From the NCBI GenBank assembly GCA_023667055.1, contig JAMPAV010000005.1, positions 1 through 64,000 on the forward strand: a stretch of DNA of 64,000 nucleotides. Direction: 5' to 3'. The notes beneath the pieces were generated by a model that ran no database searches, was not told where the DNA came from, and was given only the letters and a program-made list of their open reading frames with translations. Shown here piece by piece: positions 43,890 to 51,771 of the stretch; positions within the stretch are counted from its first letter, which is position 1, and every line of letters starts with the position of its first letter. This DNA is from Muribaculum sp. (GTDB taxonomy: Bacteria > Bacteroidota > Bacteroidia > Bacteroidales > Muribaculaceae). The position numbers and the translations under genes were made by a program.

Positions 43890-43920
43890 CAAAGTTAATA
43901 AAATTTTTGATACCCTCCAA
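43890..43920 (-). promoter_or_regulatory. Promoter of the carbonic anhydrase gene
   Basis: Minus-strand TTGG (43917-43920), 19 bp, TAACTTTG (43890-43897): consensus spacing. It decides the start codon of the gene. Confidence 0.75.
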
Positions 43921-43950
43921 CTAAAAACCAAAAACCAACAAAAAACCAAC

Positions 43951-44040
43951 AAAAAAGCCCGTCCGTCGTCTCGACGTCCGGGGCCTTCCCGCCTCCATGT
44001 GCTCGACATGCAGGCTGCGATAGAAATAACTAATGTATAT
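43951..44040 (-). ncRNA. Candidate small RNA with strong intrinsic terminator
   Basis: On the minus strand a first hairpin (43991-44015: GCCT/AGGC plus CATGT/ACATG stems) is followed by a GC-rich hairpin (43957-43983) with a 5-bp top stem, a tandem G.A mismatch and a lower 4-bp stem, then six T (43951-43956) and further T-rich sequence. It lies 240 bp after the ClC gene end, with no gene between. A weak -7-like box (TAAATTTTG, 44045-44053) precedes it. It is either an independent small RNA or the far terminator of the ClC transcript. The 300-bp gap 43921-44220 holds nothing else I recognise. Confidence 0.45.
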
Positions 44041-44220
44041 AACCCAAAATTTAGACAATTCTTTTTTCAAGGCAGATTGATGACAATCCAATTATCTTAA
44101 ACTTCATATATGAAACGTGAACTACCTTGCTAATATTAGTATAAATAAGTTAAGTGTCAGTTAAAAAGAGTTCCGAAATCCTAATAACGCTTTAAATTCC
44201 TTAAAAGTGAAACATTCAAA

Positions 44221-45588
44221 TCATTTCCTAAACAGCGACGCAAGGTCGTCATAGCGGGTCTCGATGTAGCGACTTGCCGGAAACAATGTCTTTACAGTGA
44301 TATATGATGCTGCAGCACACACTGTGATGGGAAGTATATAGTTGAATGCCCCTGTCACCTCCGTGGTCAGGAATATTGCCATGACGGGTGCGTGTACAAT
44401 TCCGGCAAAAGCACCCGACATTGCAAACATTGCGCATAGCGATACCGGCAGTTGTATGCCAAACAGGGTTTGAATTGACATGGAAAAAACCGTACCCGCC
44501 AATGTACCGACAAACAATGTCGGTGCGAAATCACCCGCAACGCCTCCGGCACTGTTGCTACACACGGTGGCAAGCGACTTAAGAAGCAGCATGACTGAAA
44601 GAATAATTATGTATTTCGTCATGTCCCCATCGCTTGTGGCAAGCAGACCCTCAGAGAGAACTCCGCTGTGGTTGCCGTTGATCAGCTGGGTCATCACCGG
44701 ATATCCTTCTCCATACATTGCAGGGAAAAGGAAAAGTATTATTCCGGCAATCATTCCGCCGCTTAGCCATGTCACCCACTTATGCCGGCGTGTTTCAAAA
44801 AAATGCCTCATTTTTTCTGTGACCCAATTATATAATATGGAATACAGACCACAAAACACTCCTAAGAGAATCACCCAATGCGCTGGGACATTTGGAGCTG
44901 CTGTCTCTACGTAGGGCATATACACTTCAGTTCCGGTGAATGCATAGCATGCCACGGAAGCGCATACACACGACATGATTAGGCCAATAACGGGTCCGGC
45001 TGCCATATCCATCCTCAGCACCTCAAGGGTGAAAAGTACTCCCGCAATCGGGGATTTGAAAATACCGGCTATACCGGCGCCGGCTCCTATTCCCAACATC
45101 ACGCGCATCATGTCGCTGTCAAGACCCAACAGTCTTCCCACCTTGCTGCCGGCTGCGGCTCCGGCGAATGCAATAGGACCTTCGGCTCCGGCAGAGCAAC
45201 CGAAACCAAGCGTTAAACCACATGCAATGATGGGGTTATACATGAATTTTCCCGGTATCGAATAGTTCTTGGCATTCAGATATGCCACTATTTTTGAGGT
45301 GCAATGCACCATATCGGCGTGAGCCACCAGTCGTTGCCAAGCCACAGCAAGCAGTATGCCTGCCAAAGGAAGTAGAATCAGCCACCAATCGGCTCCGTGC
45401 CAATGCAAGCTATCGCTCGTTAGAGCCTGGATATGGTTAGCTATAAACCTGATAATCCATTTCAAAAGAAATGCACCAAAACCCGCCGTACATCCCACGA
45501 TGCACGAGAAAATGACTATGAAAGCGTTTCTGTTTTCGTTTTTGACGCTCCATGCCTTGAAGTTCTCGTATATTTTTTTTGCTGGCAT
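44221..45588 (-). CDS. ClC family chloride channel / H+:Cl- antiporter
   Basis: A 455-residue membrane protein with the ClC layout. GCSAGAEGPIAFAGAAAGSKVGR matches the GxEGP pore motif with the gating Glu kept but Arg replaced by Ala. GIAGIFKSPIAGVLFTLE and GAFAGIVHAPVMAIFLTTEVTGA are the repeated helix ends lining the selectivity filter. No CBS domains follow. It may be a transporter for chloride or fluoride-like anions in acid or ion stress. A perfect 15-bp hairpin abuts the start codon, leaving no room for a free ribosome site. Confidence 0.9.
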   Translation of the reverse strand: MPAKKIYENFKAWSVKNENRNAFIVIFSCIVGCTAGFGAFLLKWIIRFIANHIQALTSDSLHWHGADWWLILLPLAGILLAVAWQRLVAHADMVHCTSKIVAYLNAKNYSIPGKFMYNPIIACGLTLGFGCSAGAEGPIAFAGAAAGSKVGRLLGLDSDMMRVMLGIGAGAGIAGIFKSPIAGVLFTLEVLRMDMAAGPVIGLIMSCVCASVACYAFTGTEVYMPYVETAAPNVPAHWVILLGVFCGLYSILYNWVTEKMRHFFETRRHKWVTWLSGGMIAGIILFLFPAMYGEGYPVMTQLINGNHSGVLSEGLLATSDGDMTKYIIILSVMLLLKSLATVCSNSAGGVAGDFAPTLFVGTLAGTVFSMSIQTLFGIQLPVSLCAMFAMSGAFAGIVHAPVMAIFLTTEVTGAFNYILPITVCAAASYITVKTLFPASRYIETRYDDLASLFRK

Positions 45589-45589
45589 A

Positions 45590-45622
45590 AAAATGGTTTT
45601 GTATCAAATACAAAACCATTTT
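45590..45622. terminator. Perfect 15-bp inverted repeat between pnuT-like gene and ClC gene
   Basis: Arms 45590-45604 and 45608-45622 are perfectly complementary with a 3-nt loop; the outer bases are A4/T4. On the minus strand it ends the thiamine uptake transcript 43 bp after its last stop codon, but the ClC ATG begins 1 nt later. It may be a terminator that must be read through, or an operator. Confidence 0.65.
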
Positions 45623-45665
45623 CCACCCCTTTAGGTTTGATTCAAGACTAATTTCCTGTATGGTT

Positions 45666-46283
45666 TTATGTATTGTGCATCAAGCGCAGCCATTTTTGGT
45701 AGCCGAAGAAAGCGATGACAGTGTATATTAGGTAAAGAGCGGCATAGAAATATATGCCTTTGTATATGTAGAGACCCACGCAGACTGCATCGACAGCAAT
45801 CCACACAAACCACTGCTCGATATATTTGCGGGCCAACATCCACATGCCCACAATGCTCATGGCAGTGGTGAAAGCATCTGCGACAGGCACTGTGCTGTCG
45901 GTCAGATATTTCAATACAAGATATAGCAATACCCACAGGGTAATTGCAGCAATCACACATACGCCAATCATCTTTGCCGGCGTGTGCGTGATGGGAATAC
46001 TCCGGTGCTCTGATTTCAGTCTTGCGTCCTCTTGTACCTTCGAATCACTTCCGCCGACTTTTTTACGGCGGGTCCATAAGATGTAGCCATACACTGCAAT
46101 CACGAGGTAATAAATGTTTATTCCGAAGTCTGCATAAAGTCCCTTGTTGAAATATATCCACATGGAAATAAATGGCATAACCATAGAGGCAAACCACAGC
46201 CTGTTGTCGGCGTGATATTCCCACCACAGATAGAGCAGCCCCACCGAGAAGCCCAATATTTCAATTATCAAATCAGTGTTCAT
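45666..46283 (-). CDS. PnuC-family transporter, probably thiamine (PnuT-like)
   Basis: A 205-residue membrane protein with about seven membrane segments, of the PnuC family of vitamin facilitators. LYLWWEYHADNRLWFASM and WMLARKYIEQWFVWIAVD are the conserved Trp-rich stretches lining the substrate path. PnuC homologues take up nicotinamide riboside or thiamine. Here the gene follows a TonB-dependent receptor under a TPP riboswitch, so thiamine is the likely substrate. It lies 28 bp downstream of the receptor gene. No thiamine pyrophosphokinase gene follows, unlike in many relatives. Confidence 0.88.
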   Translation of the reverse strand: MNTDLIIEILGFSVGLLYLWWEYHADNRLWFASMVMPFISMWIYFNKGLYADFGINIYYLVIAVYGYILWTRRKKVGGSDSKVQEDARLKSEHRSIPITHTPAKMIGVCVIAAITLWVLLYLVLKYLTDSTVPVADAFTTAMSIVGMWMLARKYIEQWFVWIAVDAVCVGLYIYKGIYFYAALYLIYTVIAFFGYQKWLRLMHNT

Positions 46284-46311
46284 TAGTCTTAATAATCTTG
46301 GTTATGATTCT

Positions 46312-48558
46312 TCAGAATGTCATCGTCACAGTGCCGAGCACATTGGTAGTGGCCTGGGCTGCAAAACCGGCATATCGGTATATCACCGGTTTGCCATCCT
46401 CCATATAGTATCCGGCGCCGGCATAACCGTTGTTGCAGTATTTCTCATTGAAGATATTGTAAATGGTAAATCCGATACGCAGGTCTTTGATGCCGTAAAG
46501 ATGCTTGAATGTGTAGCCTAATGCAAGATCGCTTACGAAGTAAGAGTCGAGTTTGGCTTCCTCGCTTCTGGCATTATTCATGTATTGGCTTGACACATAG
46601 CGACTCATGAGCGAGGCATCAAAACCGGCAACGTTGAAGTTGAAGGAATTGTGCAAGATAAAGTCCGGGGAAAATGCTATAGGGGTATCACCAAGATCGA
46701 ACGATATCGGATTGGTCCATTCATCTTCATATATATACTCGGTGAAATTCTTGATTCGATTTCGTGAAAGAGTGGCGTTGACCGACCAGTCAAACCATCT
46801 TAGCGGCTTGAGGACTCCCTGAAGTTCGATACCCATGCGGTAGGAGTCAGGAACATTTACACTCACGGCATTTCCTGTGTCGGAAAGTTGGCCAGTCACG
46901 ACAAGCTGGTCCTTATAGTCCATATAATAAAGGTTGGCTCCGACAGAGAAAAGGCCACTGCTGTAGGAATAACCTGCCTCATAGTCCATCATACGCTCGG
47001 CAGTAGGATACATATTGGGATCGCTGTCGGTGAAATTGTCGCGGGTGGGTTCCTTATGGGCCACACTCCATGATGCGTATGCCCGGTGTCCGTTGCGGTT
47101 CCATGTCAGCCCCACTTTGGGATTGAAGAAATTCCAGTGGCGTATCACATCAAGACGGGCCATTCCCCCGGTATTCCAGTCGTAATTGTCGCTGACTCCG
47201 CGTATTGTGTAGTCAATATGTCGGTATTGGAGGTCAGCGTAAGCCGAAAATCCCGAACCGAAATCATAATCGCCACGTATGAATACATTGCTGTCAAACT
47301 TTCGGCCGGTGTTGTGGTAATATTCCTGTAGAGGATCTATGGCACCGATGAAATTCCTCACCCATTTTATCCGGCCAAAATGATTGCCCCTGAACCAATT
47401 GATGGCTCCGCCACCTACAATGGCAAGTGCGTCTTTCTGATAACGCACATTTATCATTCCTCCTCCAAAGTCATTGTCGTTGAATTTAAGGCGTATTAAG
47501 TCGGACTTCCTGATTTCGGTGCCCTCGGAGTCAAAATATGGTGAGAGTCCATATTCTTCCAGCGTGCGGTTGGTCTTGTATTGGTCGTAGTAGCCGTCGC
47601 CTTTGGTGAAGTGAAGTGCAGCATTAAGGGTGACACATTGTCCGATATACTGATTAAGCAGTAGCTGAACGTGATGCTGTGTGAAATTGTCGCATTGGTC
47701 TTTGTAATAGGCTGTCTTCCCGTCGGAAGCGGTGTATTCGCCACAAGGATTGTATCTTCGCCCATACTTCTCCATGTCTTCTTTTGAAGCGTAGTCCCAG
47801 GCCATGTATGTGCGTTCCTTACCTCCGAATGCAAGAAGACGGAGTGTGGTGTTTTCACTGCGATACGCGAGCTGCCCCATGTAGCTCCATAGCTGAGAGA
47901 AAGCGCGGTCGATATATCCGTCAGAACCTATATGGCTGAATCGGGCATCGACGCTCCAGTGGTCGCCGAAAAGGCCGGATGAGACTTTTATGGTCTCACG
48001 GTTGGTGTTGAAACTTCCGTAGGAAGCCGCCACCATTGCACCGCGCTCGGAAGAGGGGTAATCGGTCAGCATGTTTATTGAGGCTCCGAAAGCTCCGGCT
48101 CCGTTGGTGGAAGTCCCGGCACCCCGCTGAATCTGGATGTCGTTTAGAGATGAGGCAATGTCCGGCATATTCACCCAATACACGTTGTGGCTCTCGCTGT
48201 CGTTGATGGGCACTCCATTGGCGGTGATATTGATGCGGCTTGCATCGGTGCCGCGCACTCGGAGACTGCCGTAGCCGATTCCTGCACCGGCATCGCCGGT
48301 GGTCACGATTGAGGGTGTCATTTCAAGCAAACTCGGTATGTCTCGTCCATCATTGGTTTTGGCAAGTTCCTTTTTGCTTACGTTGGTGTAGGCCACCGGG
48401 GTCTTCACACCGGCACGGTTGGCTGTCACCTCGATGGCGGCAAGCCGGGTTACGATACTGTCGAGTTCAGAATCGTCGGTAATTACCACGGCTGCATTGG
48501 CCGCAAAAGGAATAGCAATGCCCGCTATGAGCAATGCGCGGAAGATGTCTTTTTTCAT
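46312..48558 (-). CDS. TonB-dependent receptor for thiamine or precursor
   Basis: A 748-residue outer-membrane receptor. Signal peptide (MKKDIFRALLIAGIAIPFAANA). A plug domain follows (IPSLLEMTPSIVTTGDAG, YGSLRVRGTDASRINI, IQRGAGTSTNGAGAFGA), then a 22-strand-type barrel rich in aromatic residues, ending VLGTVTMTF with a terminal Phe as needed for BamA insertion. No carboxypeptidase-like domain precedes the plug, so it is not SusC-like. The TPP riboswitch in the leader and the PnuC-type gene behind it indicate thiamine uptake. Confidence 0.9.
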   Translation of the reverse strand: MKKDIFRALLIAGIAIPFAANAAVVITDDSELDSIVTRLAAIEVTANRAGVKTPVAYTNVSKKELAKTNDGRDIPSLLEMTPSIVTTGDAGAGIGYGSLRVRGTDASRINITANGVPINDSESHNVYWVNMPDIASSLNDIQIQRGAGTSTNGAGAFGASINMLTDYPSSERGAMVAASYGSFNTNRETIKVSSGLFGDHWSVDARFSHIGSDGYIDRAFSQLWSYMGQLAYRSENTTLRLLAFGGKERTYMAWDYASKEDMEKYGRRYNPCGEYTASDGKTAYYKDQCDNFTQHHVQLLLNQYIGQCVTLNAALHFTKGDGYYDQYKTNRTLEEYGLSPYFDSEGTEIRKSDLIRLKFNDNDFGGGMINVRYQKDALAIVGGGAINWFRGNHFGRIKWVRNFIGAIDPLQEYYHNTGRKFDSNVFIRGDYDFGSGFSAYADLQYRHIDYTIRGVSDNYDWNTGGMARLDVIRHWNFFNPKVGLTWNRNGHRAYASWSVAHKEPTRDNFTDSDPNMYPTAERMMDYEAGYSYSSGLFSVGANLYYMDYKDQLVVTGQLSDTGNAVSVNVPDSYRMGIELQGVLKPLRWFDWSVNATLSRNRIKNFTEYIYEDEWTNPISFDLGDTPIAFSPDFILHNSFNFNVAGFDASLMSRYVSSQYMNNARSEEAKLDSYFVSDLALGYTFKHLYGIKDLRIGFTIYNIFNEKYCNNGYAGAGYYMEDGKPVIYRYAGFAAQATTNVLGTVTMTF

Positions 48559-48570
48559 CAGTCGAATTGT

Positions 48571-48656
48571 TTCTTACGCCGGTACTAACCGGATCAAGTT
48601 AGAAGGGTTTGATCTCAGCCCCACCTCCGATATGGCACGGATGGTGATGCACCCCT
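48571..48656 (-). promoter_or_regulatory. TPP riboswitch (THI element)
   Basis: On the minus strand the leader contains AGGGGTGC, GGGGCTGAGATCAAACCC and GATCCGGTTAGTACCGGCGTA, the conserved thi-box parts in order. It ends 12 nt before the receptor start codon, so TPP binding would most likely block ribosome access. It should switch off the receptor and transporter when thiamine is plentiful. Confidence 0.95.
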
Positions 48657-48720
48657 AAATGTCGAGAAAGGAAATGGAGGACGTTCCGCTCCCGGAATCG
48701 TCATCGGCCGTTTCCATTTG

Positions 48721-48750
48721 CAAAATTACAAAAAAATCTTCAAAAAGCAA
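48721..48750 (-). promoter_or_regulatory. Promoter of the thiamine uptake operon
   Basis: Minus-strand TTG (48748-48750), 19 bp, TAATTTTG (48721-48728). Transcription from about 48716 gives a leader of about 155 nt with the riboswitch. It lies just after the rpoN stop codon. Confidence 0.7.
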
Positions 48751-48763
48751 TTATTACCTTACG

Positions 48764-50167
48764 TCAGATGCCTTTTCTGAGACGTGCGGGGGGTATATTG
48801 AGGCGGTCGCGATATTTTGCCACGGTCCTGCGGCTGATGTTGATTCCTGCCTCTTGAAGAGTACGGGTTATTTTTTCATCGCTGAGTGGACGTTTCTTGT
48901 CTTCAGCATCCACAATGCGGCGAATCTCAGCCTCAACCTTGCGATTGGTCAGGGCATCGGAGTCGTCTTCGGCAGAATTGTCGCCCACAGTATCACTGAA
49001 AAAGAAACGCAGAGGGAGTATTCCCCATGGTAGAGCTACGTATTTATTTGTCGTGCACCGTGATATGACAGAGGCATCTTGTCCTGTCATGGCTTCGATA
49101 TCCTTTATCATCATGGGTCGCAGCCGATATATGTCTTCGGTGTCGAAATATTCTCTCTGGATCTTAACAATAGCTGTGACTACCGACAATATGGCCTCTT
49201 GGCGCATTCGTAGTGATTTCAGAAATTCTTTTGCATCATTGTGCCGGTTCAGGATAAATTCGCGGTCTGGGTTTTCCTTGTTGCGCTTGGCACGTCGGTC
49301 CATCTCACGCTCCGCATTGGAAAAAGAATCACTTATCCTAAGTTCGGGAATATGATTGTTGAGTGTGATCAACGGTTCTTTGCCAGACGTGTCAATAATT
49401 ACGTCGGGTATTATAGTGTTGGTTCCTATGGGCGTGGACTCAACGGAGGCCCCGGGTTTGGGATTGAGTCCCTTTATCAATTCCATAGCTGCAGCCACCC
49501 TTGCTTGAGATATTTTAAGTCTCGACACCAGAAGGTGAGTGTGAAGCATTGAGAAAGCCTCATATTGCTCGTTAAGAATGCGTATGGCGTCGTCACGTTG
49601 CTGTGAGGCGGGTAGATATTTAAGCTGCAGGGTAAGGCAATCGGCAAGAGATATCGCCCCTATGCCATGAGGCTCAAGTGTACGCACGGTTTCAAAAGCC
49701 TTGTCCATGACAGATTGTGGCAAGTCGATACCTTCTGAAAATGCCAAATCATTGACTAAGTATGCAGGGTCACGCTGGAGACGACCGTTTGGATCCAGGT
49801 TTCCCACAATGAATTTTGCAGCCGTGAGCACTTCCGGTGTCAGATTCATTTCCCCCAACTGTGTGAGCAAGGAATCGTAGAGCGAAGGTGAGGAATCGGC
49901 CATGGGAAGTTCGGAGTAATCTTCTGAAGATGATCGGTTTCCATGAATAATCCATCTTGATTCCGAGGGAGTCAGGGTATCTCCGCCGACGGAATATGTG
50001 TCAGGATCGATGGCTTCCAGGGCCGGATTCGCCTCCATCTCGCGTTGCACCTCTTCGTCAAGTTCCGGTGCCGACATATCGAGCATCCTCACAAAGCGTA
50101 GCTGTTGCTGAGTGAGGCGTTGGGTGATTCGTTGCTCTGTGGCCAGATGTTGCGTGTTTTTATCCAT
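48764..50167 (-). CDS. rpoN: RNA polymerase sigma-54 factor
   Basis: A 467-residue sigma-54. The N-terminal Gln/Leu-rich region (RITQRLTQQQLRFVRMLDM) contacts activators, the middle binds core polymerase (LEPHGIGAISLADCLTLQL), and the C-terminal helix-turn-helix (DASVISRCTTNKYVALPWG) and RpoN box (SRRTVAKYRDRL, near residue 450) recognise -12/-24 promoters. All regions are present. A TAATTTTG box (50172-50179) sits so close to the ATG that the mRNA may have almost no leader. Divergent from the MATE gene. Confidence 0.95.
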   Translation of the reverse strand: MDKNTQHLATEQRITQRLTQQQLRFVRMLDMSAPELDEEVQREMEANPALEAIDPDTYSVGGDTLTPSESRWIIHGNRSSSEDYSELPMADSSPSLYDSLLTQLGEMNLTPEVLTAAKFIVGNLDPNGRLQRDPAYLVNDLAFSEGIDLPQSVMDKAFETVRTLEPHGIGAISLADCLTLQLKYLPASQQRDDAIRILNEQYEAFSMLHTHLLVSRLKISQARVAAAMELIKGLNPKPGASVESTPIGTNTIIPDVIIDTSGKEPLITLNNHIPELRISDSFSNAEREMDRRAKRNKENPDREFILNRHNDAKEFLKSLRMRQEAILSVVTAIVKIQREYFDTEDIYRLRPMMIKDIEAMTGQDASVISRCTTNKYVALPWGILPLRFFFSDTVGDNSAEDDSDALTNRKVEAEIRRIVDAEDKKRPLSDEKITRTLQEAGINISRRTVAKYRDRLNIPPARLRKGI

Positions 50168-50235
50168 ATTGCAAAATTACAAAATAACCACCATAAATAA
50201 AAACATTCGTTGGAAAATCCTTGTTACATCAATGT

Positions 50236-51612
50236 ATGAAATTTCAAAATCCCAAATCATCTATCCAAGACTCCATGGGGGAGTACAGAATATTGATAAG
50301 ACTCGGTCTTCCAGTGATGGCCACTCAAATCGGTATAATACTTGTGGCATTTGCCGACACGGCCATGGTGGGTGCATACGGTGTGGACCAGCTTGCAGCG
50401 GCAGCGTTTGTCAATTCCCTCTTCATGATTCCCACAGTGATGCAGATTGGTTTCGCTTCAGGAATCACGCCCCTCACAGGGGCACTCTTCGGTAGAAAAG
50501 ATTCAGGAGGAGTGGGTAAAACTTTTCGCGCCGGGCTCGAGACCAACAGTATGCTGTCTGTTGGCCTTATTTTAATTATGGGTTTGCTTTATTTTTTTCT
50601 TGACAAGTTTGGCCAACCTGAGGATTTACTTCCTTTAATACGGGAATACTATCTGATTATATTGGCGTCATTATTTCCAATGGCAGTGTTCAATTGTTCC
50701 CAACAGACAGCAAATGCACTGACTGATACGGCATCGCCAATGTGGATAATACTTATTTCAAATTTGGTTAATATAATTGGCAATTATTTGTTGATTTTCG
50801 GTAAATTCGGATGTCCCGAACTTGGGCTGAATGGTGCCGGACTTTCGACTCTCTCGGCAAGATGGCTGTCTGCGGTGGGAATTTTGTTCGTGTTCGGACT
50901 CACAAAGCGTTATGCCCCATATATGAAGGGAACTTTAGGCATAGGTCAAGTGGGGAAAATACGTCGGCAGGTTTGGTCCATATCCTGGCCGATGATGGTG
51001 CAGTCGGGTTTTGAGGTGGCTCTTTGGTCGCTCGGAGCCGTAGTGTGTGGATGGTTTGGCAAGATTCAGCTTGCAGCCTATCAGGTGATAAATACAATTT
51101 CGCAACTTGGATTCATGATATTCCTGAGTTTCGGTGTGGCTGTCTGCATTCGTTCCGCCAACTGTACAGGCAGAGGGGATTCTGTAGGTGTGAGACGTGC
51201 CACTATGGCAGGGATTCATCTGAATTTAGTGTTGGCGACAATTGCTTCTCTTGTGTTTTTCTTTTTAGGACCGGAACTCGTGGCGTTTTTCACTCCGGAC
51301 CGCAATGTGATTGAATCAGCACGTCTGTTGATACTCCCATTGGTGCTATATCAATATGGAGACGCGTCACAGTTGACTTTCGCCAACAGTGTGAGGGGAA
51401 TGGGTAATGCCAGACCGTTCCTTTGGGTAGCACTAATTGCCTATCTATTGATTGGCGTTCCTGCATTGTTCGGGCTTGCCAAAGGATTTGAACTTGGCAA
51501 TGTCGGAGTTTATTACAGTTTCTCCTTTGCCTTATTCTCAGCTGCGTTCATTCTCTATCTGGCCTATAAAAAGACACTGGGCAATCTTCAAGAAAAATCT
51601 CATAACAATTGA
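50236..51612 (+). CDS. MATE family efflux transporter
   Basis: A 458-residue protein with about 12 membrane segments. IRLGLPVMATQIGIILVAF and ADTAMVGAYGVDQLAAAAF match the N-terminal MATE repeat; MMVQSGFEVALWSLGAV and the QVINTISQLGFM stretch start the second repeat. It likely exports drugs or metabolites in exchange for Na+ or H+. The ATG at 50236 is preferred over an in-frame TTG five codons upstream; another ATG at 50275 is also possible. It is divergent from rpoN. Confidence 0.92.
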   Translation: MKFQNPKSSIQDSMGEYRILIRLGLPVMATQIGIILVAFADTAMVGAYGVDQLAAAAFVNSLFMIPTVMQIGFASGITPLTGALFGRKDSGGVGKTFRAGLETNSMLSVGLILIMGLLYFFLDKFGQPEDLLPLIREYYLIILASLFPMAVFNCSQQTANALTDTASPMWIILISNLVNIIGNYLLIFGKFGCPELGLNGAGLSTLSARWLSAVGILFVFGLTKRYAPYMKGTLGIGQVGKIRRQVWSISWPMMVQSGFEVALWSLGAVVCGWFGKIQLAAYQVINTISQLGFMIFLSFGVAVCIRSANCTGRGDSVGVRRATMAGIHLNLVLATIASLVFFFLGPELVAFFTPDRNVIESARLLILPLVLYQYGDASQLTFANSVRGMGNARPFLWVALIAYLLIGVPALFGLAKGFELGNVGVYYSFSFALFSAAFILYLAYKKTLGNLQEKSHNN

Positions 51613-51640
51613 TATTTGCAAGTCGAAACTTGGTTTTTTA

Positions 51641-51672
51641 TTTGCATTTAAGATTTTTTTTTCCTAACTTTG
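51641..51672 (+). promoter_or_regulatory. Promoter of the PpiD-like gene
   Basis: TTTG (51641-51644), 20 bp, TAACTTTG (51665-51672). It sets transcription about 90 nt before the start codon at 51772 and shows that the upstream in-frame ATG at 51670 is not used. Confidence 0.7.
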
Positions 51673-51771
51673 CAAGATAAAAGCCCTCCTTTGGGTAGGC
51701 CTGCTCCGGATTTTTATGAGTTCGGAAATTTGTTTTGTATAATAATCAATTACTTACAGTATAATTTAATA

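Noticed and set aside
43924-44001. 25-codon frame rich in Arg and Phe (MEAGRPRTSRRR...) read through the terminator on the minus strand
   Set aside because: It resembles a leader peptide, but its codons run through the hairpin and T-run, and the next gene has its own promoter; treated as chance.
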